A stretch of 64,000 bases of DNA, from assembly GCA_035544895.1 (NCBI GenBank), contig DASZZM010000064.1, positions 1-64,000 on the forward strand. Reading direction: 5' to 3'. This document shows positions 17,701 to 24,930 of the stretch, piece by piece. The position numbers and the translations under genes were made by a program. Position 1 is the stretch's first letter; every line of letters begins with the position of its first letter. This stretch comes from JASLEW01 sp035544895 (GTDB taxonomy: Bacteria; Acidobacteriota; Thermoanaerobaculia; Multivoradales; UBA5704). The notes beneath the pieces were generated by a model. The model searched no databases. It was not told where the DNA came from and worked only from the letters and a program-made list of their open reading frames with translations.

Positions 17701-18385
17701 ACGGTTCTCCGGCGAGCACCGAAGTGGGCCCCACGACCCGGACGGTGAGAGCTTCCAATCTGTCGGGTTGCTGACCAAAGTACGCAAGCAAGTACTCGGC
17801 ATCGGTCTTCGATAGTGCTTCTTGAATAACCGGGCTGACAGCGGCCAAGTTGGCGGCGATAAGGCCCTCAAGCTGACGACGGTCGAGGATGTGGCAATGC
17901 CGCTGGAGTGTATTCTCCAAGGTCCGCGTCGCCTCGGCGATGCGCTTGGCGGTTAGTGATGCCGAGAGTGCAGCTACAAAGAAAGTCGGGTGTAGCGCCT
18001 CCGCCATGCGGAGGAGGCTGCCGGAGAGTTCACCCACGACATCCTTGACGTGCTCGCGTTTCTTGCATTGACCGCCGATCGTGATAGCCGCATCGATTCC
18101 CAGCTCCTTGGAAGTCAGAAACGCTCCGCGGCCGACGAAGTCGACGCCGGCATCCGGGAGATTGGGTGTGACCCACCAGTCGTAGTCGGGTCGGAGTCGG
18201 GCGAACACCGCCGCGACGACGACCTCGAAGAGCTGAAGCTTGACCTCTCGAGCGCGAGGAGCATGGGTGCCCGAACGGAGGCTGATCCGCAGAGCGGTCA
18301 ATGAGTCGCGCGACCAGCGAAAGTTGCTGGTCATTAGCTCCCAGACCCGCTTGCCGTCGGCGTTAGACGCGCGCGCGAGGGGCAT
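14720..18385 (-). CDS. Mrr-like nuclease fused to STAND NTPase with helical-repeat C-terminus (candidate defence protein)
   Basis: 1221-aa multidomain protein. Residues about 45-200 look like a PD-(D/E)XK endonuclease of the Mrr type: PDAGVDFVG (D78, D82), then GGQCKKR (Q106, K108), the D-Q-x-K core that cuts DNA in type IV restriction enzymes. Residues about 205-330 are beta-rich with no clear match. A P-loop follows: VVGAGGAGKTR, Walker A 367-374, with a Walker B-like VIIHLHDLHW around 480 and the arrangement of an AAA_16/STAND NTPase. From about residue 760 onward the chain is helical (AFERLERGLAIVEQRL, EILFHDRRPAEALAI, YANILLCEAPIES) as in TPR-like sensor repeats. Nuclease-STAND-repeat is the layout of Avs-type antiviral sensors, though I cannot place it in a named Avs family. 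The start is ATG 18385; AAGGA lies 9 bases upstream inside a tandem repeat. It is downstream of a DUF4062 gene, 135 bases away, same strand. Confidence 0.78.
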   Translation of the reverse strand: MPLARASNADGKRVWELMTSNFRWSRDSLTALRISLRSGTHAPRAREVKLQLFEVVVAAVFARLRPDYDWWVTPNLPDAGVDFVGRGAFLTSKELGIDAAITIGGQCKKREHVKDVVGELSGSLLRMAEALHPTFFVAALSASLTAKRIAEATRTLENTLQRHCHILDRRQLEGLIAANLAAVSPVIQEALSKTDAEYLLAYFGQQPDRLEALTVRVVGPTSVLAGEPFRVRIRLSRRSLAADRFNLGWKPPHARSAAMLLAPPETTTLQGLTIDFGSAGRESPFTSEVDLEFMFYAVGAQSLGTIAVQQLEYPAAPVTITELPSVMVIENLRPPFYAVPYREPLDELRRGMLQAQAGKVSCVAVVGAGGAGKTRLCQEMSLDARRHGAYVVSARQAHSTEFPRRILANLLLGLAETSAGNDSASLRIDRVLSHLEPNLAIRARSAIEALCGQAGAPGSSGDDQSLLSVFLVLIAQQSRLSPVIIHLHDLHWCTLDVLETLDRLIWQLDHLEESSQPGGAPTGLRVLFLLEGRMHEHRQEAETGWSTRMYERFIGRLSCPVARCRSFEPHESAAFTQRLFEQPHSAQPVLPRALLGLQQELIDTVHRVAGGNPLHLLEQIKLLQQHGILAQNPRTGLIYMVLPDFRSVKLPPTVLETIAARWQYYWVHDRQLAILLWASALVDDNLPAALFRHLWSRLASGVTQGNIESTEFIRFPADSGPDLQVSFRHENYFQTVRSIQLPAADRQAVVDAYLGWFDQQRRLSPALRYVQARVELESPTPRTARVRSLLRLALRGAAARHDRTLEARILATLLDAITWPENLWRPLASHSLVRACDDELALCTILTRAGRSDVAFERLERGLAIVEQRLRDTSLLAADRSEGAWERRFALLAMKAEILFHDRRPAEALAITQAAVDELASLMRTATASAEERWQPVLMEMQHTHSAALAFAGELKRAVVEARSAASIAEKLIGTSSEAVGVLITYANILLCEAPIESESVLERCLIFTGPLQEDEGTKLRLTLNLAMARMVVQYQEGPPHEKSARLTAAHESLLLVFRRAHPLGRLKDAAAASLLLGVIHALWCRGDEIDWFSQATSLAARARQLETLWRAHINLAHSLFLAGQSPHDAAAAALELMMFSLDAYAEPDRTPRFQLLAVPLAHAVRYLMLANDERAERALGQYPALRSMFSNLATGELKVDRDGRVSHEWFRVGAVDYVIY

Positions 18386-18399
18386 GGACGATAATCCTT

Positions 18400-18418
18400 G
18401 ATAATCCTTAGTTAACCG
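18400..18418 (-). repeat. Right copy of 19-bp inverted repeat, with 10-bp tandem duplication
   Basis: On the plus strand GATAATCCTTAGTTAACCG, the inverted copy of 12157-12175 with one mismatch. Beside it the 10-mer GATAATCCTT occurs twice in tandem (18390-18399 and 18400-18409). The array ends 4 bases before the STAND start codon, so it overlaps the leader and ribosome-binding region of that gene. Confidence 0.7.
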
Positions 18419-18520
18419 TTCCTCAGAGAGGTCAGATGTCTACGCTGTCTCATACCTAGTGCTTGAAGTAACTATGCTGTCATAGAAGATACGGAATCAG
18501 CAAGGGGGGGTCCAAGCTTC

Positions 18521-19714
18521 TCATGGGTGCCCCTTCCCCTTGCGGATCTCTTGTGCCACGGCCTCCAAGATCGCCTTGCGGGAGAGCGCGCGGGTGACGA
18601 TGCGGGGAAGCTCTCCGGACTGACCGATCCAGTCGAACATCCGGCGCACCGCAACCCGGGTGGCAGTCGCGTCGCGGCAACCGGTAAGAAAAAAGGTCTG
18701 TACGAAGCTCACGAGGTCGGCGACGAAGAAGCCGAAGGGGCCTTGCACGGTGAAGACGTCCGGGTGGCCCATGAAGGAGTTCACCTGCGACTCGGTGCAC
18801 GACTTGTGGCAAGCGATGAGGTGGACCGGGCCTGCGCCGCCCGCGTCCCCGGCGAGCGGGATCTTGTGGTCACGCAGGTAGGGACGGCCGACCAGCTCGC
18901 GGGCCTCGGCAATGGCGAATCCCGCCGGCACGGCGTGGACGGAGACCACCACCGGCTGTTCGTCGAGGACGAGCTGCAAGGGCTCCGCGTCGGCGGCCTC
19001 GCCTCTTGCCTTGCGTACCTCGACCAGATAGGTCCGCACCACGCTCTCCATCTCATGCTTGCGCTCGATATAGGTGAGGCGCGACCAGCTGAGAGGCGGG
19101 CCCAGATAATTCTGCCCCTTGCGCCCCTCCTCGCTCCCGGTCCTGGCGAGCTCCGCCACCGCCTGGACCACGGCAAGCTGGACTCTGTCCTCGAGCTCGC
19201 GCCGGTCCTTCACGACGGCTGCCATGAGAGGGGCAACGTCTTCCGCGAAGCGGCGGTTCGGAGAGTTTCTCGCGGCTGCGTCCTTGGGGCTGATCAGACC
19301 GAGAGCGGGGTTCGAGGCGAAGTCCAGGGCGATGGGCCGCAGTTTCGAGGGTGAGCGATCGAACACCCGCTGCATCTCGGCGTGGCAGATCCCGACCTCG
19401 CCGAGATCGGCTCCCCAACCAGCCTCGCCGTTGTAGATCACGACCACGATGTCGGCCCGATCCACCTCCCTCATGCAGTGGCCCCAGATGTCGGCGTCTC
19501 CGCTCTCGGCTCCCGCTTCCTCGTTGATCCAGACCTCCAAGAGCTGGTAGCCGAGAAACTTTGCACGCTGCAGGTCGTCCTGGAGCTTCCGGCGCACCTC
19601 CGAGAGAGCCACAGTGCCGCCGGCCCCGTCGGGGATGAGGTCCCTGTTGCGGCTGGACAGCAGGATCCGGAGTCGTTCGATCGGCGTCTTCGTCTTCCGT
19701 GAGCGGACTGGCAA
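18521..19714 (-). CDS. DUF4062 protein, likely partner of the STAND nuclease
   Basis: 397-aa protein. Residues about 12-105 match DUF4062: LRILLSSRNRDLIPDGAGG, a helix (LSEVRRKLQDDLQRAKFLGYQ), then CMREVDRADIVVVIYNGEAG, i.e. the Rossmann-like, TIR/deoxyribosyltransferase-like fold usually found in front of NTPase domains of STAND proteins. The remaining 290 residues (landmarks WSRLTYIERKHEME, HLIACHKSCTESQV, VQGPFGFFVADLVSFVQTFF) have no assignment I can make. The start is TTG 19714, supported by AAGGAGGAG 4 bases upstream. Here DUF4062 is a separate protein, and the NTPase is encoded 135 bases downstream on the same strand. Inference: the pair works as sensor/effector in phage defence. The enzymatic activity of DUF4062 is not established. 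Confidence 0.75.
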   Translation of the reverse strand: MPVRSRKTKTPIERLRILLSSRNRDLIPDGAGGTVALSEVRRKLQDDLQRAKFLGYQLLEVWINEEAGAESGDADIWGHCMREVDRADIVVVIYNGEAGWGADLGEVGICHAEMQRVFDRSPSKLRPIALDFASNPALGLISPKDAAARNSPNRRFAEDVAPLMAAVVKDRRELEDRVQLAVVQAVAELARTGSEEGRKGQNYLGPPLSWSRLTYIERKHEMESVVRTYLVEVRKARGEAADAEPLQLVLDEQPVVVSVHAVPAGFAIAEARELVGRPYLRDHKIPLAGDAGGAGPVHLIACHKSCTESQVNSFMGHPDVFTVQGPFGFFVADLVSFVQTFFLTGCRDATATRVAVRRMFDWIGQSGELPRIVTRALSRKAILEAVAQEIRKGKGHP

Positions 19715-19859
19715 AGAGACTCCTCCTTGAGCGACGAGGTTGCGATAATTCTATCACCCTGGATTGCGGCTTTGAGGCGGAACTCACCGCTCCCTCGTCC
19801 GCGCGGCGGCGGGCGTCCTCTGGGACTTCTGAAACTTCCCCTACTACGCGCAAGCGCTG

Positions 19860-19868
19860 TGCTACTAT
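19860..19868 (+). promoter_or_regulatory. Possible extended -10 element before the EctB-like gene
   Basis: TGCTACTAT has the TG-N-TATAAT-like form of an extended -10 box, in an AT-richer island inside the 208-base gap between the divergent DUF4062 and EctB-like genes. No good -35 is seen at the proper distance. The start codon is about 55 bases downstream. Nothing else is visible in this gap. Confidence 0.35.
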
Positions 19869-19922
19869 CATCTCTATATTGCTCTTAGCCTGGAGGCCGA
19901 GGGCCTTCGCGACTGGAGCGCC

Positions 19923-21203
19923 ATGGAGATCTTCGACAGGCTCGAATCGGAGGTCCGCTCTTACTGCCGCTCGTTCCCGACGGTGTTCACGAGCGCGCTC
20001 GGGTACCACCTGGTCGACGAGGCGGGCCGGCGCTACATCGATTTTTTCAGCGGCGCCGGCACGCTCAACTACGGTCACAACCACCCGGACATCAAACGGG
20101 AGCTCGTCGACTACCTGCAAGGCGACGGCGTGCTGCACAGCCTGGACATGGCGACGGCGGCCAAGCGCCGGTTCCTCGAGTTCTTCGAGTCCCTGATCCT
20201 CGCTCCGCGGCGGCTCGACTACAAGGTGCAGTTCTGCGGGCCCACGGGCACCAACGCCGTCGAGGCGGCTCTCAAGCTGGCCCGCAAGGCCACGGGCAGG
20301 ACCAACGTGGTGTACTTCTCCCGCTCCTACCACGGCATGACTCTCGGCGCTCTGGCGGTGACCGCCAACGCCAAGAAGCGTTCGGGCGCCGGCGTTCCTC
20401 TCGCCTTCACCGTCGCGGTGCCGTACGAGAACGATCTCGGCCCCGAGGTGGACGGCCTCGTCTACCTGGAAGGGCTCCTCGCGGACTCGGCCGGGGGCGT
20501 CGATCTGCCGGCGGCGGTGATCGTCGAGACGGTGCAGGCGGAGGGCGGGGTGCACAGCGCGTCTTGGTCCTGGCTGCGGCGCCTCGACCAGCTGGTCCGC
20601 CGCTTCGGGGTCTTGCTGATCGTTGACGACATCCAGGTCGGGTGCGGCCGGACGGGGCCGTTTTTCAGCTTCGAGCCGGCCGGCATCCTGCCCGACCTCG
20701 TCACCCTCTCGAAATCGATCAGCGGCATCGGTCTACCCATGTCGCTGCTGCTGATCCGGCCGCAGCTCGACGTGTGGAGCCCGGGTGAGCACACCGGGAC
20801 CTTTCGCGGCAACAACCTGGCCTTCGTGGCGGGAGCCGCGGCGCTGTCGCTCTTTTGGCGCGACGATGCCCTGAGCCGCGAAGTCGAGCGCAAGGCGGCG
20901 CTGCTCGAGGCCTGGGCGGAAGAGCTGCTGCACAGCCACCCGGCGGCCCGAGGCGAGCTGCGCGGCCGGGGCCTCATTCAGGGGATCAGCTTCCCCTCCC
21001 CCGGCCTGGCGGCGCAGCTCGCCCGTGCGGCGTTTGACCGCGGCCTCATCATCGAGACGGCCGGACGCGCCGACGAGGTGCTGAAGATCCTGCCGCCCCT
21101 GATCATCGACGAAGCCGGGCTTAAGGCCGGCCTCGAGCGGCTCGAGGATTGCCTGCGATCGCTCGGCTGCGAGGCCGTGGAGCTGGGCCGTGGCGCCGGC
21201 TGA
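19923..21203 (+). CDS. Diaminobutyrate-2-oxoglutarate transaminase (EctB-like)
   Basis: PLP class III aminotransferase of 426 aa, the length of EctB, which turns aspartate-semialdehyde into L-2,4-diaminobutyrate with glutamate as amino donor. It starts MEIFDRLESEVRSYCRSFPT, a typical EctB N-terminus. Other landmarks are QFCGPTGTNAVEAALKLARK (PLP phosphate region), SYHGMTLG, the aspartate in LLIVDDIQVGCGRTG (D235) and the lysine K264 in TLSKSISGIGLPMSL. No ectA or ectC gene is nearby, so ectoine synthesis is not supported. Diaminobutyrate is a common building block of lipopeptides and siderophores, and the NRPS genes start about 10 kb downstream on the same strand. It overlaps the M28 peptidase gene by 14 bases. 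Confidence 0.85.
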   Translation: MEIFDRLESEVRSYCRSFPTVFTSALGYHLVDEAGRRYIDFFSGAGTLNYGHNHPDIKRELVDYLQGDGVLHSLDMATAAKRRFLEFFESLILAPRRLDYKVQFCGPTGTNAVEAALKLARKATGRTNVVYFSRSYHGMTLGALAVTANAKKRSGAGVPLAFTVAVPYENDLGPEVDGLVYLEGLLADSAGGVDLPAAVIVETVQAEGGVHSASWSWLRRLDQLVRRFGVLLIVDDIQVGCGRTGPFFSFEPAGILPDLVTLSKSISGIGLPMSLLLIRPQLDVWSPGEHTGTFRGNNLAFVAGAAALSLFWRDDALSREVERKAALLEAWAEELLHSHPAARGELRGRGLIQGISFPSPGLAAQLARAAFDRGLIIETAGRADEVLKILPPLIIDEAGLKAGLERLEDCLRSLGCEAVELGRGAG

Positions 21204-23526
21204 GCTCCGAGGGGTCTCGGCTGCACCGGCGGCGGGGGCGGGAGAGGAGGCTCGGCGAGGAGGGGCGCTCCCGAGTCGGGCTCTGCCGGCGACCCTGGCC
21301 CTCTTGGGAGCGGTCCTGGCGCTGATCTCGGTGCTCTACAAGGGGCCTGCCGCCAAGGCGCCCGACGCTCCAGCCGGCGACTTTTCGGCCGGGCGAGCGC
21401 GCGCGCTGCTCGGCGAGCTGCTGGGCGGCGGCGAGCCCCATCCGGTGGGCACCCAGGCGCACGGCCGGACGCGCGAGCGGGTGGTCGCGATCCTCCGCCG
21501 GCTCGGCTACTCGCCGCAAGTCGAGGAGGGTTTCGCCTGCAACGAGCGCAACGTCTGCGCCGCGGTGCAGAACGTGGTAGCCCTGCTGCCCGGGCGCGAC
21601 ACCTCTCGGGCCGTGCTGCTCGCGGCGCACTACGACTCGGTGGGAGCAGGTCCCGGCGCGGCGGACGATCTGGCCGGAGTCGCGGCGGTTCTCGAGATCG
21701 CCCGCCTGCTCAAGCTCGAGCCTGCGCCGCGCCACTCGATCGTGCTGCTGCTCAGCGACGGCGAGGAGCCGGGGCTGTTGGGCTCGAGGCTGTTCATGGC
21801 GGAGCATCCGCTGGCCAGGCGGGTCGGTGCCGCGGTCAATCTGGAGGCCCGCGGCACGCAGGGCCCCAGCCTGATGTTCGAGACCGGCCCGGGCAACGCG
21901 TGGCTGCTGCCGCTGCTCGCCCGCGTGGCACGCCCGATGACCAGCTCGGTGTTCACCACGATCTACCGCCGGCTGCCCAACGACACGGATTTCACGGTCT
22001 TCGTGCGCAGCGGTGTGCGGGGATTCAATTTCGCCTTCATCGGCGGCGCGGCGAGATATCACACCTCGGCCGACGAGCTGCGGAATCTCTCGCCGGCGAG
22101 CCTGCAACACCAGGGAGACAATGCGCGGGCCACGGTCACAGCCCTGGCCGGCGCGGATCTCGGAGCTCGCCGGCGCGGTGACGCGGTGTTCTTCGATGTG
22201 CTGAGTCTGGGGCTGGTGTGGTGGCCGCTCGGCTGGAGCCTGCCGCTGGCGTGTGCCGGCCTGCTGCTGGTGCTCGTGTCGGCCGTGCAGCTCGCCCGCT
22301 ACCGCCTGCTCTCGCCGGGCTCGCTGGGGGGCGGAGTTCTCATCTGGCTGGCGATCCTGGCGGGCTGCGTCCTGGCGCCCTTTCTGCTCGCCCTCCTCCT
22401 CGGCGCGGCGGGAGCCTTCCGCGCGCCGTGGGTGGCTCACCCCTTGGCCGCCCAGGCGGCGTTCTGGCTGGCGGCGCTGGCCGTGGTCGCCGCGGTCGCG
22501 GCCACCCTGGGCCGCCGCGCGAGCCCCCCGGGGCTGTGGGCCGGCGCCTGGATCGGCTGGTCGCTCGCGAGCATCGTGCTGGCCGCCCTGGCCCCGGCGC
22601 TCTGCTACCTCTTCGTCGTCCCCGGCCTGGTCGCCGGAGCGACGGGGGCGATCCTGGCCTCGCGCCGGGCGTGGGGCCGGTTCCACTGGGCCACCATCCT
22701 GCCGGTCCTGGCGGCTGCCCTTGTCTGGTTTCCGCTGCTCGGCTTCGTCTATGACGGGATCGGAGTCGCGGTCCTGCCGGCCGTTGGCGTCCTGCTGGGG
22801 CTCGTGCTCGCCGGGCTGGCGCCGTTGGTCGCGGCCGCGTCGCGGTTGTGGCGCCGCCTGCTGGCGCCGGCCGCCGGCGCGCTGGCCCTGGTCCTGGCCG
22901 GGCTGGCCGCGCTCGGGCAGCCGTTCTCACCGCGGTCGCCGCAACGGCTGACGATCGACCTTTTCGAGGACGCGGACGGAGGCGCCTCGCGCTGGCTCGT
23001 CGAGTCGCCCCTGCCCCCGCCACCCGCGGTGCGCCATGCCGCCGCCTTCGAGGCGGGCCGGGTGGCGGGCTTTCCATGGTCCGAGCGCGCCGACGTCTTT
23101 GCTGCTCCGGCAGATGTTGCCGCTCTTCCGGCCCCCGAGCTGACGATCCTCGGCAGCACCGCTGCCGCCGGCCGCAAGAGGGTCCGGATCCGCCTTTCTT
23201 CACCGCGCGGAGCGCCTTTCATGGTCCTCTATCTGCCCAGCTCTGCGCGGGTCGAGACGGTCAGGGTGGCGGGCCGGCTCGTGCCGCCGCGGCAAGACGG
23301 CGCCCCGCCGACGAGCTGGATTCCCTACTTCGTGCTCGGGGTGCCGGCCGCGGGCGTTGAGCTGGAGGTGGTGCTGGGCACGACCGCCCCGCAGACCGCC
23401 TATCTTGCCGACCGCTCGCCCGGCCTGCCCCCGGCCGCCAGTGCGCTGGTCGCCGCCCGGGGAAACAGAGCCGTGCCATTTCAAAACGGAGACCTCACCA
23501 TTGTCAGTCGGAGGGTCTCGATTTGA
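21190..23526 (+). CDS. Membrane-bound M28-family zinc aminopeptidase
   Basis: 778-aa protein with a short N-terminal membrane anchor (about residues 31-50), an M28 peptidase domain (about 70-320) and some eight further hydrophobic segments (about 330-580), ending in an extracytoplasmic domain. The di-zinc site is complete by eye: H147 in AAHYDSV, D159 or D160 in AADDLAG, E192/E193 in LSDGEEPG, E219 in NLEARG and H291 in YHTSADE. M28 plus multiple membrane helices resembles ER metallopeptidase 1/Fxna-like proteins, also common in Acidobacteriota. The GTG start at 21190 is within the end of the EctB-like gene. Substrate unknown; it may trim peptides at the envelope. Confidence 0.85.
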   Translation: MAPAELRGVSAAPAAGAGEEARRGGALPSRALPATLALLGAVLALISVLYKGPAAKAPDAPAGDFSAGRARALLGELLGGGEPHPVGTQAHGRTRERVVAILRRLGYSPQVEEGFACNERNVCAAVQNVVALLPGRDTSRAVLLAAHYDSVGAGPGAADDLAGVAAVLEIARLLKLEPAPRHSIVLLLSDGEEPGLLGSRLFMAEHPLARRVGAAVNLEARGTQGPSLMFETGPGNAWLLPLLARVARPMTSSVFTTIYRRLPNDTDFTVFVRSGVRGFNFAFIGGAARYHTSADELRNLSPASLQHQGDNARATVTALAGADLGARRRGDAVFFDVLSLGLVWWPLGWSLPLACAGLLLVLVSAVQLARYRLLSPGSLGGGVLIWLAILAGCVLAPFLLALLLGAAGAFRAPWVAHPLAAQAAFWLAALAVVAAVAATLGRRASPPGLWAGAWIGWSLASIVLAALAPALCYLFVVPGLVAGATGAILASRRAWGRFHWATILPVLAAALVWFPLLGFVYDGIGVAVLPAVGVLLGLVLAGLAPLVAAASRLWRRLLAPAAGALALVLAGLAALGQPFSPRSPQRLTIDLFEDADGGASRWLVESPLPPPPAVRHAAAFEAGRVAGFPWSERADVFAAPADVAALPAPELTILGSTAAAGRKRVRIRLSSPRGAPFMVLYLPSSARVETVRVAGRLVPPRQDGAPPTSWIPYFVLGVPAAGVELEVVLGTTAPQTAYLADRSPGLPPAASALVAARGNRAVPFQNGDLTIVSRRVSI

Positions 23527-23610
23527 GCGGCCCTGCTCTGGCGTCGCCGGGATGCCGGCATCAACCGCAGCTTGTCAGCGGGCCCCGCGCGGGCCGCAGG
23601 AGGCAACCGC

Positions 23611-24930
23611 ATGGATAGCTCAGCCACGGCACCGGCGCAACCGTCCTCCGGCAGCGTCAGCCGCGTCGACTCCGCCCGCCGCGCCACCGGGTCACGGCTC
23701 CTCTGGCTGGCGGTGATCCTGGCCCTCGCGGGTGCCCTGGTAAGCCTGCTGCTGCTGCGCTACCAGCAGTCCCACGGCACGGCTTCGGGTCCTCTGTTCC
23801 GCCTGGTCTGCGGTCCGCGGCATGGCGGCTGCGCCGAGGCGTTGCAGAGCCGGTGGGCAACTCTGTCGGGAAGGATCTCGGTCGCCGCCTTGGGGGTGGC
23901 TTACTTCGGCGCCCTCGCTCTCTGGTACGCGGTGGTGGGGCGCCCCAACCGCGCCGGCCGCTTCTGGCAGCTGGCGCCGCTCACGGCCAATCTCTGCGGC
24001 GCCATCGTCTCGCTGGTGCTCATGGTGGCGATGCTCGCCGAGCTCCACACGGTATGCCCCTGGTGCCTGGTGGTGCACGCGATCGATTGGGCCCTCCTGG
24101 CGGTGGCGTTCGCCCTGTGGCCGCGGGAGCGCGACGCGACGCCGGAACCGGCCCGCCCCGCGACCCGCCTGGGCATCGCAGGGCTGCTCCTGGCCGCGGC
24201 CTTCGCGCTGGTCGCCATCGAGGGGACCATCAACGCGCGGCTGAAAGGGGCCTTGGCGGCGGCCCGTGCCCAGGTCGAGGAGGTCAACGGCGACGTGGAC
24301 CTGCAGCGCTACCTGCACCTGCGCACCGCTCCGCTGGAAATCCCGATCCGCCCGGACGACGGCATCGTGGGTGGCGCCGCGGCGGCCCATACCATCGTCG
24401 TCTTCAGCGATTTTCAATGTCCGGGGTGCCGCCGCTTCGCCGCCCTGTTCCGCCACGAGCTGGTGCCCATGCTCGACGGCCAGGTCAGGCTGGTCTTCAA
24501 GCACTTCCCTCTCGACCAGGACTGCAACCCGATCGTCGCCGGCGCACCGCACCCCCAGGCATGCGAGGCCGCCGCCGCCGCCGAGGCCGCGCGGGAAACC
24601 GGTGGCACCGCGGCCTTCCTGAGGATGCACGACTCCCTGTTCGAGCACCAGGGCGCCGTGCGCGAGAAGCGCTGGGGAGAGCTGGCCCGCGACGCGGGTC
24701 TGGTGGCCGCGGAGATCGCCGCGCGTACCGCCCGGCGCGCCGGCCGCGAGCGGATTGCCGCCGACGTTGCGCTCGGCGGTAAGCTCAAGCTCGACGAGAC
24801 ACCGGCGGTCTTCATCGACGGCAGGCCGCTGGCGCAATGGGACAACCCCGCGCTGTGGCGAGCCATCCTCGCCGGCCCGGCTCCGGGGAGCCGGCCTCGG
24901 GCTGCCCACGGAGGACGAGCCGGGCCATGA
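23611..24930 (+). CDS. VKOR-DsbA fusion (disulfide-forming membrane protein)
   Basis: Predicted to oxidise cysteine pairs in exported proteins. From ATG 23611 (AGGAGG at 23598-23603) the 439-aa product has a membrane part with about five helices (residues 30-215) typical of vitamin K epoxide reductases, including a Cys pair in VCGPRHGGCAEAL and the active-site CPWC in HTVCPWCLVVH. A DsbA/DsbG-like thioredoxin domain follows (about 260-420) with FSDFQCPGCRRF as the CPGC active site and a cis-Pro segment DETPAVFIDG. Such fusions act in place of DsbA plus DsbB. It overlaps the sulfotransferase gene by 4 bases (ATGA). The many Cys pairs in the nearby-encoded DUF11 protein are a possible client. 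Confidence 0.87.
   Translation: MDSSATAPAQPSSGSVSRVDSARRATGSRLLWLAVILALAGALVSLLLLRYQQSHGTASGPLFRLVCGPRHGGCAEALQSRWATLSGRISVAALGVAYFGALALWYAVVGRPNRAGRFWQLAPLTANLCGAIVSLVLMVAMLAELHTVCPWCLVVHAIDWALLAVAFALWPRERDATPEPARPATRLGIAGLLLAAAFALVAIEGTINARLKGALAAARAQVEEVNGDVDLQRYLHLRTAPLEIPIRPDDGIVGGAAAAHTIVVFSDFQCPGCRRFAALFRHELVPMLDGQVRLVFKHFPLDQDCNPIVAGAPHPQACEAAAAAEAARETGGTAAFLRMHDSLFEHQGAVREKRWGELARDAGLVAAEIAARTARRAGRERIAADVALGGKLKLDETPAVFIDGRPLAQWDNPALWRAILAGPAPGSRPRAAHGGRAGP

Noticed and set aside
12157..18418. Reading the inverted repeats as integron attC sites
   Set aside because: The GTTRRRY/RYYYAAC core pair is not present, and the recombinase lacks the integron-specific insertion.
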